Positions 34,707-47,079 are shown, numbered from the stretch's first letter. The stretch: 64,000 nucleotides of DNA from Chimonanthus salicifolius (GCA_013350335.1 CM023538.1:60563080-60627079), one strand, 5' to 3'. The notes: generated by a model from the letters alone, not told the origin. Made by a program: numbers and translations.

Positions 34707-37700
34707 TCTCTGAGTTTGACAATTAAGATCAACTTGTTAGAAATTGACTTTAAAGATAAGGTCTTAGCATATTTTCGATTTTTAAGTCTTCTTTCAATCT
34801 CTAAAGTTATATTTTTAATTTAAACAACAATAAATAGACTTTAAATTAAAACCTAATTGTAATTCATCGGAGAATTTTTTTTATCTAAGCTCATTTATTT
34901 ATGTCGGGCTAGGGCCAGACTCGGGCGGGACAAATAAACACCGTTACAAATAATATATATACTGAGGAGATCGTTTGGCATACGAGCTGTATGCATTTTT
35001 CAATGTACATGTACCCCAGTAATCCACACTCAATTTAGAGTGTAATTATTTATTATTTGTTTATCATTTTTTAACTATTAAATATATATAAAAGAACATG
35101 AAAATTTGAAAATGAGAATTTTTTTAATATATCCATTCTTTACATCCATTTCAATCTTTTACTTTTTCACTATCTTTATCCATTCTTTAATTCTCTTCAA
35201 TCTTTAACTTTTTCACTATCTTCATCCATTTTTTACATCCATTTCAATCTCTTACTTATATTATCTTCATTCATCTACAATCAATTCTTTGCTTTTGTCG
35301 AGGCCCATCTGGCCATTGTATGTCTATAATTTATTAATTCTTTTCTGCATAGATAGAGGCCGATATTTAAACCCCTGCTCTAATCTATCTCAAGTTTTGT
35401 TTATCCAAGCCCATTCACCGTTTGTTTTATCCATCTATAAAATTAAACTAATTTGAATAATATTTTACATTATTTGTGTTACTCCAACCATCAATAACGA
35501 GGACCATTGACACCATCATAATTTTGCTCCATCCAACTTACTTTGTGTATTTGAAATTTTTTAGTTATGACTCAATTTTATGAATATTAATTGTTTGAGA
35601 ATTGTCTATTTAAATAAAGAAAAACTCTTTAATCACACAAAACTCTACGGACTCTTTACATTTTACCCACATTTATTTTATCTTATTAATTATTTTTATG
35701 TCGAGAAACATTTCCCATTAAAATTTATCTTCATTTGAATTTTTTTCAATATCACGACATTATATTAAATATTCAAAATTTTTCCTTCAGTAATGCAACT
35801 AGCTACTTGTTCTTGTTCTTCCCATTTCTGGATCTTTCCTCTCAATTTCTTCTAAAGCCAAAGGTCAAATCCGTATCTCTTCCTCATTTGTTTTTTTTCT
35901 ACCTCTACCTCACGAATTTCATTTGAAATGGTAATTGGGCCACCTCAAAAAAATTTTTTGAGATTAATGTGTGAGAAATTCAGAGACAGATCTACTAAAA
36001 CCTCCATATATGAGCCCACTAAACGTAAGGCACACTAAGGTTAGACCATGGGGGTTTGAACCCACAATCTCTCACTTCTTGAGCCGCCTCAATTTTTAGT
36101 TGAATGTAATTAACATCTTTCTGAGTTCTGACCCTATAAGACATATAGAGACCTATGAAAAGAGTGAAAAGAGTGTAGGTCTTTCTAAATTATCTGTATT
36201 ATAACTGTGTAGTTTAAGTTTACAAGTTTGATTTAGATGACCTATAGTTGATAATTAATTCATGGATTAATAATGAATCTGCCGTGCACTTGCTAATCAA
36301 ACAAATTTATAAAATTTATTTAAGATATTACATAAACAACATTTTTATTTATCTAATGTAAATTGAATTGATTCGCTTTTGAAAGCTTTACTAGTTTACT
36401 TTATCCTTGAAAGATGATTATAAATTTCACTATCCATATTTTTCCACCAGGTAGAGGTTTTTGTCAAAAAAGGGTAAAAAAATAAAATAACATGTGCTTT
36501 GGCGAAATAGGATTTTTGGTGTAGTATATTTTTATAGAGTATTTATAATATGGTCTTAAATATGATTAGAGTCTAATTAATTACTGTACATGTCTAAAGT
36601 CAAGTAATTTAGGTCTTGATTGACATTTCAACTCTATACATGTTTTAGTTAGTCCCAACAACAATGCCCAACTATTGACTCTCAAGTCAAGCTCACCTCG
36701 TGTTATGCAACATTTTATGCAGTACACCTTGAGAGGGGTAGACTTTGATATTTTCTTGGGGTCAGTTTGATATTTTCTTGTGGGGATCAATTACGTGATT
36801 CAATAGTTAAATTTATTGGGACCATTTCTCATTGTGTGAATGAAAGTTGGAAAAAAAACCATTGATTGTTGAACAATATTGTTGTGTCAAATTTCATTAT
36901 ATTGATTTTTTAAATGGAAAAATGTTAAAATTCGAGCGTCCATGGTCTAATCTTGATGTACTTTAGGAGTAATGAGCTCATCCATGGAGGTTTTAATAGG
37001 ACTGTGTCTGAATGTCTCACACATTAATTCAAAAAAAAAATATTAAAATTCTAAATGGAATTTAAAATAAAACTACTGTCCTACTAGCTCAGATTGGACC
37101 TGATTTATAAATTTGAGAGAGAGAAGGGTTCAAGAGAATGAAGTTTTTTTTAAAGAAAATAAAAAATATGACTCTTTTGGGAGGGTGAATATGGAAAAGA
37201 GCAATCTAGTTAAACCCCTTCTCCACAAAAAATCAATCCTTTTTTTTATCCGTTTTCTTCCTTGTTCCCGTATTGATTATCTGTTGATTAGATTAAAAAA
37301 AAACCACAAATACCTTCCGTTCCTACCATGTAATAAAAAAAAAAAAGAAAAAAGAAATTCCCTCAAGCAGAGATGCACGCTCTCTGTTCTTCCTTGGTTC
37401 ACGACGGACTTCGTCATCTCTGCTGTTAAGCCCGGCCTTCCACGCCTGCAAGCACCTCTTCATCCCTCGTTCTGTGCATCTTAGATGTGCACGTCGCCTC
37501 TGCAGCCGTCCCTTAATTTAAATAGAATCTCTTAGAATTAGCATTATTTAATTATCTTCATTATCTTCTATTTAAATTAGAATTTATCTAATTTTAGAAT
37601 TTTATCTTTATCTTGATGTGTTTTATTATAAATAAATGAAATTGGGTCTTTATTTTGTGAGAGACACCAAGTAGCATTGTTCTGCACAATTTATATTAAA

Positions 37701-38283
37701 ATTTTCTCAAATTTCTATAATTTTCAAAAAATGACATTAAAGTGGCCTAGATCCTATAAAATTGAATGGTAAATGTTACAATTTAGAAAGATAGATGGAA
37801 AATGACCCCTTATCTTTTGATGATCCTAGTCATGTGACATGGGCTATAATAATTTCTTTTCTTATACCTATTCTTCATCTTGGGTTTAAAATCGTCGTAG
37901 TGACTCAGTTTTGCAAGAACTACGTTTTACTTCAATGATTTGATGATTTTGACTGAATTAAATAAATATTTTTTAATATAAAGATACTATACTTTGTTAT
38001 ATTTTTCAATCAAGCAATGGCCCAATGGATTTATAGACTAGATACTCTTAATTTAGGGTAATTCTCATTTGCCCCTATTTGATAACGAAGGAGAGAGAAT
38101 AGAAAATTTCAAGTTTCTCCTCTTTAACACAAATCTGAAAACCCCTTCTCTTCAAGAGATAATCAAGTTTACTGATTTTTAAAAGAAACTCATATTCAAG
38201 GGAAATCTTTGAAAATTTTACTTATCATGCAAATGAATCCTTAGTGTTAACCATCAAAATTTGTAAGATTCATGATGCTTCTC
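34707..38283. other. Block B flank, noncoding, parallel to 8900-13560
   Basis: The order of pieces follows block A: truncated GGGCTCGGG-family MITE (34707-34942), pyrimidine-rich repeats (35130-35300), SINE at 35940-36095, SINE body at 36925-37030, the empty MITE site at 37078-37085 and an LTR-like tail at 37525-37700. From about 37950 the similarity to block A ends. No reading frame is conserved between the blocks. Confidence 0.75.
35940..36095 (-). mobile_element. tRNA-derived SINE, minus strand (paralogue of 10404)
   Basis: Same insertion as in block A, with GGTTTGAACCC (inverted B box) near 36053. It shows the SINE was in place before blocks A and B split. Confidence 0.65.
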
Positions 38284-38317
38284 ATTTTAGAGTATAAAAG
38301 ATGTAAATATGGTGCAG

Positions 38318-38961
38318 GTCATAAAGTTTTTGGTTGATAAAACAAAATTGGACATGAATGCCAAGAATGTGCAGGGTTTTACAGGCTTGGATGGAAAGCA
38401 TGGGAAAAACAAAAGGGTACTTAAACGCATTGTAGTCACAGCACAAAAGAAAAGATCATTAATAACAATTAGTAGACCTCTAAAGAGAAGACCAAAGCGG
38501 CCACATACTAAAAATACAAGTGAGAATGATGAGATATACAATATTCGAGATTGCTAGAGAATATCGCTTCATTAGAATGTTTAGTACCATTGGGTTTATC
38601 TCTTCTTTGTTTTTAATCATTCTAGTGGTCAGTGGATTCACTTTTCATGGAAAAGGTTCAAGAAGGGCATGGGTAACTGTTACTTGGATTATGATTGCAT
38701 CTTTGACGGGAGTATATGCTTTTCCATATGATGTTTGCGGTTCTAATAGCAGTGATTGGATATGTAGCTGCATTTTTCTGGTTTCTCCTCCGTAAGACAA
38801 CAGCCATGCTTGGAGATAGCTATCATTGGGTCAAGAATCAAGAATGGTTTTCTATGGTCAAGTTGGGCGGCTTTACCAAAGCATTTGGGTGGAATTCAAG
38901 GATCTTCCACACATTGAAAACTCCATATGATCATGATACAACGAATGGAAGCACGGTTTGA
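38318..38961 (+). pseudogene. Divergent ankyrin-PGG exon 2, frameshifted and lacking the PGG motif
   Basis: After a good acceptor (ATGGTGCAG/GTC) the first frame reads VIKFLVDKTKLDMNAKNVQG, then a basic linker, and stops at 38557. A second frame continues FIRMFSTIGFISSLFLIILV and VTVTWIMIASLTGVYAF, matching membrane segments 2 and 3 of the family. A third frame gives the last segment (AVLIAVIGYVAAFFWFLL) and a tail ending at 38961. The first membrane segment and the PGG motif are deleted at about 38530. It is clearly more distant from the four main copies than they are from each other. No exon 1 is nearby. Confidence 0.8.
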
Positions 38962-39054
38962 AAGATGAATGAGCTGTAAAGAATCAAGACAACACTACTC
39001 TTTGATGAATTGACTATCTTCTCAATGTATGTAGTTGATAGAGAAATGCGTAAT
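38962..39054. other. Spacer before the duplicated MITE block
   Basis: No feature seen; similarity to 26090-28019 begins just after this, inside a MITE. Confidence 0.5.
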
Positions 39055-39289
39055 TTGGGGTCATATTGGCCCGATATAGGTGAATATCAGTTGAGATATC
39101 GGCTTGAGCTCATGATTGATATATCTTTTTTTTTTAAAAAAAAAAATCAGCTTTCTTTTAGATTTTTTATTTATTTTTTAATTCAGAAAAAATAAAATAA
39201 TAAAAAATACCGATATTTAAAAAAAATACAAAAAAGGAGAGAGAAATTTATCGGCCGATATTTTGGCTTGGGTGAATTTTTCACCTCTG
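39055..39289. mobile_element. hAT-type MITE, chimeric or left-truncated
   Basis: The right end (GAATTTTTCACCTCTG, followed by TTCAATCC) equals that of the element at 25925-26340. The left part (CCCGATATAGGTGAATATC, GAGCTCATGATTGATAT) resembles instead the interior of the element at 24251. It has no matching left flank. The edge of the duplicated block 39040-40919 lies here. Confidence 0.7.
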
Positions 39290-40257
39290 TTCAATCCATT
39301 CAAGACTTGTCTTCAATTTTTTTAACTAAAGTCATCTAATTATATTTTAAAATTATTAATAACTTCATTTAATAAGATGATTTATTATAACATATGAGAT
39401 GCCAATTTCACACTGACCAATCATTAATTTGAAGAATGCATTATCAAAGGTTTCATAGATTATTATCAAAGTCATAATTTTCTTTATTTTTCTCAATTTT
39501 TGAAAAATAAAAATAAAAATCTGAAAAGAGAAAAATTATCAATCATATATTAGCCGATATATTAATATCGCCTTTAGCCCCTGACGAAGAGATATTATTT
39601 TTCATAGAATTAATTCACATTTCTTAAGGGCTTCCAAGTACATAATTTTTTTAAAAATGTTTAAAATTTAATGGAATTGAAAAGTAATTAACAAGAAATA
39701 TTCATGAAATATTGTAGGAAAATCATTTGATACAGATGTGAAGTTGTGGACCACTTGACATATTATCACTGTGGAATTATGTAATAATAGATGGGACCCT
39801 CCGTTATTGTCCTCAAACGGGTTCGAATTTGAAGTCACAGACGTAAAGATGCTTAAAGTTCTCTCCTTATGTTAGTCCAACACATGGCCCACTTGGAAAG
39901 CTAACAGCTGAACTTTTCTTCCAATACGATGGTAGAATAACAAAAGATGTTTGGGTCAATGGGAGTCAGGAATAAATTAAGGGAAGAGATTTTTGCACTT
40001 ATATTTTTTTTATAGTACACTTATTTAAAAGAAATTTCTATATTTGTCATTTTAAAAAGGAGGAAAATAGATTGGAGGAGAAAAATATGGGCAAATTTAG
40101 AAATTCTTTTTAAAGAGTAGGATCATGAGAGACCATGGAGCCTATGGAAGCATTCTTCATTGAGCAACGGTTAATACAATGCATTTGTACTAAATTTGGC
40201 CCCTGTTAATGGAATAACACTCCTCATTATCCTTATTTGGTAGTTTAAAGGTAATAG
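39290..40257. other. Noncoding stretch, duplicate of 26341-27342
   Basis: It matches with small differences throughout; no gene. Confidence 0.75.
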
Positions 40258-40518
40258 CAGGGAAATTAATCTCGGCAGATACGATATGTATCGGTCGTAC
40301 TATAGGAATATCGGTCGATATCGCCGATATTTAATTCTATTGGTTTTTTTTTAAAGAAAAGGAAATATCGACAGTGGGCCCAAGACGATATTTTCAATTT
40401 CGGAATCGGGACTCCTATCATTTTTTATTTTTTTAAATTAGAAAAAAATAAAATATAAAAAATACCCGATATTTTCCCCAAAAAAAAGAGGAGAGAGAGA
40501 GAGATCAGATTCTAACCC
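40258..40518. mobile_element. hAT-type MITE, duplicate of 27343-27623
   Basis: Starts CAGGGAAATTAATCTCGG and ends near CAGATTCTAACCC; here the left end keeps the canonical CAGGG. Edges are approximate. Confidence 0.7.
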
Positions 40519-40583
40519 TTTTTATAACAAAACTTGTGTCACTCTACCGAGTTAGCCTTTTGAGTTGATACCCAACTCTTAAC

Positions 40584-40746
40584 TAGGGGTTCAAAATTCG
40601 GTGGTGATATCTCGATTCCATAATATAGGCTGATATTACTCTTTCTTTCTTTCTCTTTTGGGGCAAATCTCGACAAGATGAATCGATCGAGATATCTCGG
40701 GAGTCCAAAATCCGAAATAACGGATCAATCCAATTTTAGACCCCTT
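40584..40746. mobile_element. hAT-type MITE, 163 bp, duplicate of 27689-27850
   Basis: Starts TAGGGGTTCAAAATTCGG and ends CAATTTTAGACCCCTT. Flanks CTCTTAAC (40576-40583) and CTCCTAAC (40747-40754). Confidence 0.82.
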
Positions 40747-40970
40747 CTCCTAACTTTTCATTCTCACAAAAGTAGCCCTTTTTAATTCCTTAGAAAAGTT
40801 GCATCTCAACACATCATCTTGATTCTTGCTTCCACTGTGGAAAATGGATCACCACATGACTTTTGCGGGTGTGAAATGGTGTCAAGGCTGTGGAAAAAAA
40901 AAAAAGAGTAAAACTAAACACAAGTGGGCATATCAGAAATAACCTCTATAATTCAAATGGACGTGTCGTC

Positions 40971-40978
40971 TATTTATA
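40971..40978 (+). promoter_or_regulatory. Putative TATA box of the fourth copy
   Basis: TATTTATA lies 48 bases before the last codon of the 5' leader, 55 bases from the ATG at 41026. The context matches that of copy B. The upstream in-frame ATG (about 40957) precedes this box and is unlikely to be transcribed. Confidence 0.65.
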
Positions 40979-41025
40979 CTCTGCCGCACTCATATTACAC
41001 ATACGAACGAAGCAGAGAGAGAGAG

Positions 41026-44000
41026 ATGGACGAGAGAGTCTACGAAGCAGCAATAACTGGGAATGTAAGCTCACTGTCTTCACTGTTAAGTGAAGACCCC
41101 AATATTCTTGATCGTGTTTTGGTTGATGAAGCTGCTAAAGAGACACCTCTTCACATAGCAGCCCTGTTTGGGCATGTGGATTTTGTGAAAGAGATCTTGA
41201 AAGAGAAACCCGAACTTGCTCGCCAATTGAACTCTCAAGGGCGAACTCCACTGCATGTAGCTTCAGCAAAGGGGCACACACAAGTGGTAAATGCACTGCT
41301 AGAAAAGGATACACAGGCATGTTTTGTTCGTGATCGAGATGGAATGATTCCTCTTCACCTTGCTGCAATCAAAGGCAGAGTAGAGGCCATGAAAGAGTTG
41401 GTGAAATCAAAGACAGCTACGATACTGATGGCGACAGATGGAGGAGAGCCTCTCTTGCACTTGTGCCTGAAACATGATCAATTTGAGGCTCTAAAGACGT
41501 TGGTAGAGATAGCAGGTGATGATAGAGAGTTCATGAGCTTGAAAGATGATGATGATAATACCCTACTCCACCTCCTTGCAGCCAAGAGACAGTATGAGGC
41601 ATGTTTTCATCTACTTATTCATCTCAACACTTTCTTTCTATTATTATATTACTTTCTATTTTCTTTTCATGTTTTAATTTCAAATCTTTTATTGCCAATT
41701 TTTGTTTCATATTTTCTTATTCAAGTTGGTTTTTTTTTAAATATTTGTTTGTCAATTTTTTCGAGAAAATCAATGATAAAAAAGTTATATCAGATTGACT
41801 GACATCATTCAGCATGCATTGTGAAATTTGACATCGTGTACGGCTATGAAAATTTAATATTTTGATTATTTTTATAAGAAACATGAATGTTTCTTAAAAA
41901 TGAATAGAATATTTTCTTTTTGTTATTAAATTTTATTGTCTCACCAAAATTGTCTTAGAGTTTAACTCACAGTATTTAACATGCATCATGAGATCCGACG
42001 TCGTGTCGAGATATGAAAACCCAACATTTTAATTATTTACATCATAAAATTCAACAAAGAAAAGACGACGGTTTCTACGTTTTGCAAGCCAATGTTTTCT
42101 GCAATTTTTTTAAGCAAACATCAAAATTATTGAGTTTTTATAATCCAAGACAACAGTTTGCTTTCTACTTTCTTGTCCGGAAGGGATATGTGTTAGGATT
42201 TGGAACGATTTTGGAGTTTAGATGGAATAAGAGTTCCTAATTTTGGATTAGGAAACTTGCTAATTCTTTTCTCCCTCTCTTACTTCTTCTCCACCATGGA
42301 GGGACTAGTTGGGTTGGTTGTGTGTGGCCCTATTCTAAATTCTTGAACAAATGGATCGTAACATGGAATGGTTGTATACCTGTACTAGAAACAGAAAAGA
42401 AAGAGTTCCCATCCAGAGTGCTGGAAAATGATCCTTGCCACTCTTTTTCCACTTGTTTGAAAGAACTAGCAGTGCTGGCTCTTTCTTTTCTTATTTCAAA
42501 ACATCTGAACCACCAGAAATTGTTGTGCAGATCATTAAACTCTTGTTTCCTGATGATAAAAATGCTAAGGGATTGGATGTAAATGCCATAAATGTAAATC
42601 GTTCTACACCCTTAGATGTATTACGAGATGGAGCTGATGGTACATACAAGTGGAAAAAAATTGAAAAGGTCTTAAGAAGTGTTGAAGCCAAGCGAGCAAG
42701 AGAATTGCCTAAAGAAGCAACACGCAGCCTAGTCCAATACCGGAGCTTGAAGGCATCGATTGATAAATCAGGCGAATGGACGAACAAAACTCGAGATGCG
42801 CTAATGGTGGTGGCCATACTGATAGCAACGGTGACCTTCCAAGCTGCATTAAGCCCCCCCCAGGAGGTGTTGTGAATTTTGATGATGATGCTAACACCAC
42901 ATTAAGCCCCCCAGGAGGTGTTGTGAATTTTGATGATGATGCTAACACAACATTTAATCACAAACACGCAGGGCAGGCAATTATGTCTATAAAGTTTCCA
43001 ATTCAATACGTAATGTTCATGACATCGAACACGGTAGGGTTTGTCAACGCCCTGCTACTAATCTTACTGTTTTTCAAAAGGAAGCTACCGATGCGGCATT
43101 TGGTAGTTATCACACGGATTTGTGTGATTTCAATGTTCATTTCTTACGGGTGTTCCCTCTTCACTCTAACCACAAATGGTTGCAGTATTTATGTGCTGGA
43201 AAATGAAAGAGTTCCCATCCAAACACTTAAAGTGCTGGAAAATGATCTTTGCCACTCTTTTTCCACTTGGTTGAAAGAACTAACAGTGCTGGCTCTTTCT
43301 TTTCTTATTTTAAAACATCTGAACCACCTGAAATTGTTGTGCAGATCATTAAACTCTTGTTCCCTGATGATAAAAATGCTAAGGGATTGGATGTAAATGC
43401 CATGAATGTAAATGGTTCTACACCCTTAGATGTATTACGAGATGGAGCTGATGGTACATACAAGTGGAAAAAAATTGAAAAGGTCTTAAAAAGTGTTGAA
43501 GCCAAGCGAGCAAGAGAATTGCCTAAAGAAGCAACATGCAGTCTAGTCCGATACCGGAGCTTGAAGGCATCGACTGATAAATCAGGAGAATGGACGAACA
43601 GAACTCGAGATGCGCTAATGGTGGTGGCCATACTGATAGCAACGGTGACCTTTCAAGCTGCATTAAGCCCCCCAGGAGGTGTTGTGAATTTTGATGATGA
43701 TGCTAACACAACATTAAATCACAAACATGCAGGGCAGGCAGTTATGTCTATAAAGTTTCCAATTCAATACGTAATTTTCATGACATCGAACACTGCAGGG
43801 TTTGTCAACGCCCTGCTACTAATCTTACTGTTTTTCAAAAGGAAGCTACCGATGCGGCATTTGGTAGTTATCACATGGATTTGTGTGATTTCAATGTTCA
43901 TTTCTTACGGGTGTTCCCTCTTCGCTCTAACCACAGATGGTTGCAGTATTTATGTGCTCATTTTGGGCATAATCGCCTTCGTTCTTGGTTGGGTATTGTC

Positions 44001-44112
44001 AACAGCCGTGCTGGGAACTCCGCTTCTTTTTCAGCTTATCGCGAGGTTTCTCAAATTCATGAAGGGATTGGCTTCAGCTCCTAAAGTAGATACTCATCAC
44101 GAGTTGATTTAA
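41026..44112 (+). CDS. Ankyrin-repeat PGG-domain membrane protein, fourth copy (exon 2 duplicated)
   Basis: Preferred model: exon 1 41026-41598 and exon 2b 43345-44112, phase 0, 191 + 255 = 446 residues. It starts MDERVYEAAITGN after a GAGAGAGAG leader. Ankyrin repeats lie at about residues 39-68, 73-102, 107-135 and 142-170; the fifth (NTLLHLLAAKRQYE-IIKLLF) spans the intron. PPGG is near residues 300-303, with four membrane segments and a tail TPKVDTHHELI-like end (APKVDTHHELI). It has a single ankyrin module and its own promoter, so it shows the simple ancestral layout. An earlier exon 2a at 42531 has an equally good acceptor but is frameshifted. If 2a were used, the protein would end at AALSPPQEVL without membrane segments 2-4. 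Confidence 0.85.
41599..43344 (+). other. Intron of the fourth copy (GC-AG), containing exon 2a
   Basis: Donor GAG/GCATGT, acceptor TGTGCAG/ATC at 43345; an alternative acceptor with the same sequence ends at 42530. Both give the same reading phase. Confidence 0.65.
42531..43197 (+). pseudogene. Exon 2a: frameshifted, truncated tandem copy of exon 2
   Basis: It reads IIKLLFPDDKNAKGLDVNAI ... LMVVAILIATVTFQAALSPP and then shifts frame in a run of eight C (42854-42861), where exon 2b has six. In the other frame the sequence continues with a doubled 51-base segment (PPGGVVNFDDDANTT twice), then membrane segments 2 and 3 up to GCSIYVL, where it breaks into intron-like DNA (about 43197). The unit repeats with a spacing of 814 bases (42531 to 43345), so it arose by unequal tandem duplication. 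Confidence 0.85.
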
Positions 44113-46610
44113 ATCACTAAGTAATCTTATCATGGTATATGCCATATTACTCTTCTGTTTAAAGGCTAAGACATCTTATGGATGTATTGTTGTTTTAAGT
44201 TTGTGTACTTAGACTTGTGGGTTCAGTTTGATTGGAATGTATGGGACCTTTTATATGCAATAATTAGATGGGGACCTGTGTTCCACATCACCACATGTGA
44301 TGATTGTGAGACTGTAAATATGTTTGGAATTTTGGATGCAATTTTATGAAAATGATTATATAAAAAAAATTAAGACTTTAATTCATTTTAATTATTCTTA
44401 ATCCAATGGGGTTGGAATGATGGCCATAATCCATCTCTAAAAGAGGGGGGGTCTTGAGTTTAATTCCCACTTCCTTAAAAAAATCACTCTCCATAATTTT
44501 ATCCGGTATGTGTGGATAGAGAATTATACACATCTCCAAAGATTAATTACGTGCTCTAAGAGGCCTGACACGTTGATCTTAAAAAAATTGAATTAAATTA
44601 TTTTCACTCTCATCCTTTTTTTGAATTAGAATAACATGCATATTAAGTGATTTCTCCTTAATAATAAATATATAATTTTATCTGGTCTGTGTGGATAGAG
44701 AGTTATGCACATCTCCAAAGATTAGTTATGTGCTCTAAGAGACCTCGACACCTTGATCTTAAAAAATTTGAATTAAATTATTTTCACTCTCATCCTAATA
44801 TTGAATTAGAATAACATACATATTAAGTGATTTCTCCTTAATAAAAATATATAATTTTTATACTTTTAGTTTTTTTTTAATATAATGAAAACAATCCAAA
44901 GGTGTTAGGATGAAATATTTCTAAAAAGGGACCGGTTCAACTTTTTTTAAGACTTGAGGCTAAAATCTTGACCAATTTCTATATAATAAAATGACTATCA
45001 TTTGCAATACTACTACTCAATTCAAGATCTTACACAAGATGGATAAAAATTTAAATGAAGCTGGAATTTTAGACCAAGTATGTAAAAGGATTATTTTGTT
45101 TTGTATACTCTACAAACCTCATAATTATGATATTTGTCTATTAAAACGTACTAATAAAACTTATATTAGTCTATTAAATATATCAATATCACTATTTCGT
45201 AAGATAGAAATAATATATTAAATTTAATTTAAAAATCCAATTAACTTATCATTTTTAAAATCTTTCACATCTAAAGGGGGGCATACCAGCCCATCTTACA
45301 CGGTATTTAAAGGGAAAGGTTTGGTGTACGAGACTTTTTCATTTTTGAGTAATATTTTAAAATATTAAAAAGATAAGGTATATTACATAATTTTGGAATA
45401 TAAACCCCGCCAAAATAACTAAGCTTCTGTCTGTAATTTTTTTCTAATGAAAATAAAAGGCCACATGATTTTTTTTTAACCATTTGATCGAAAAGTAAAA
45501 ATGTAATGGCCGAAGTTAAATGTTTTTCTTAATCATTTATATAGTTTCAGTTAGCTGGTTAAGGAGATTATTGGTGAGTCTCATCCTTATGTATACTCAT
45601 TTACAATAGACTACCACTTTAGTTCAAATAGATCTCGCATATGGGTGAAAACAAAAAATATAAAAATAATTTAAAGTTATTAAAATTTAAAAAATTTAGA
45701 CCGACTTATATTATTTTTACACATATTTCAATTCTCAAAGATTAATTAGGTGCTCTAAGAGGCTTGGAAAGCTTGGCAAAAATACCTAACACCAATATAT
45801 GCTCGTCCACACTGAAAATTTTGCCTAAGAAAGCAGGGGTTGAACTTATCGATTTGTGTGAATTGAGAGGTTTATATATGCGCCGAGGATTAATCAGAGG
45901 TGAAATGTCTAAAAACCTCAGTTAAAAGAAAAAAACAGCCTTACTTCAAAATTCAAACATGTAATCTGATGCAACTGAGATTTGTAGAAGGAGTTTTTCT
46001 CATGTATTTCTTTATACTTTTTTTATTTATATAATAATTTGACAGTGTGGAATCTCAACTCTTAGTATACCATGTTATCACGCTATTTATTAAGGAGATT
46101 CTTGAAAACATTCTTAATTAAGTGAACATCTTGTTTTCTCAGTTTAGAACTTACTTTATCATTTAAATGGATTAAGTGGCTATAACATTAATAAATTGAT
46201 TTCTTTTAAATTTTTATATTGAATTTTTTTTTTATAGGATCATTGGACCCATCATGTCAAATGTTATATGATTTGTAAAAACAATCAGATGGTATGTAAC
46301 TATTGAATCAATTATATCATGATGAGAGAATCAATTAAAAAAATCATTTTCAAATTTAATATTTCAAGTTGCACATTAATATTATACTTGTAAATGTACA
46401 CAAGAAATTGTCTTCTATCACGTTAAATATAATTTATACAAGGGAAGGTCTTTCCTTGGAAAGAAAGCTGACTTCTCATTTTCAAACCTTCTGCACGAAA
46501 ACTAAGTAGAAAAGTCGGTTGTTGTATTACTGGAGGAAAAAGGTTTGAATTTCTAAATGACTCTGATTATATCTTAGTAACCTTTGATTCTGATGTGATA
46601 TCTCCTTAGA
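44113..46610. other. 3' flank of the fourth copy and noncoding repeats
   Basis: The stretch 44120-44340 resembles the post-stop DNA of copy A (ATCATGGTATATGCCATATT, CACATGTGATGATTGTGA). A tRNA-like SINE candidate is at about 44400-44480 (CTTGAGTTTAATTCCCAC). A tandem repeat lies at 44511-44850. The rest is AT-rich with no gene. A related piece (CAAAGATTAATTAGGTGCTC) is at 45737. Confidence 0.6.
44511..44850. repeat. 169-bp tandem repeat, two units
   Basis: ATCCGGTATGTGTGGATAGA at 44511 recurs as ATCTGGTCTGTGTGGATAGA at 44680. The shared part includes CACATCTCCAAAGATTA and TGCTCTAAGAGRCCT and continues to GTGATTTCTCCTTAATAA. Single related pieces are at 45737 and, inverted, near 62555. Confidence 0.85.
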
Positions 46611-47079
46611 CCTAGCAATTCAGGACTGTAAACGGACCCAGATCCGGCCCGATCCGGCCCGCCCGAATAAGATAATCGGACTGTCTGCGGCCCGGCCCGA
46701 TAATACAAGATCCGGTTACCCTTGAATCCGGCCCGGCCCGATCGGGCTGTCGGACCGTCCTCGGCCCGATAAAGGCCCGTTTACCTGTTTCATCCACTTG
46801 GACCCTAGTTTCTGCTTTGATGCCACCAGACCCTATATAAAAAAAAAAATTAAAATTTAATTTTTATGTTACTGAACTCAATATCCAATTTAAAATTTAA
46901 AATTTGGTACTAACAAGTTCCATATCCATCTTTTAACTTGAAAATTTATGCTAATAGACCCATTATCCATTTTTTAACTTAAAATTTTTGTTACCAAGCT
47001 AAATACACTTTATTAAAAATTAAATCAATATTTCACATGTACTACACTAGTGAAATTTCAAACTTCATACCACTATAGC

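Noticed and set aside
38520..38961. Two separate small membrane protein genes
   Set aside because: They are successive frames of one frameshifted ankyrin-PGG exon 2.
42491..42817. Minus-strand frame opposite exon 2a and its twin opposite exon 2b
   Set aside because: Shadow of the plus-strand PGG exon.
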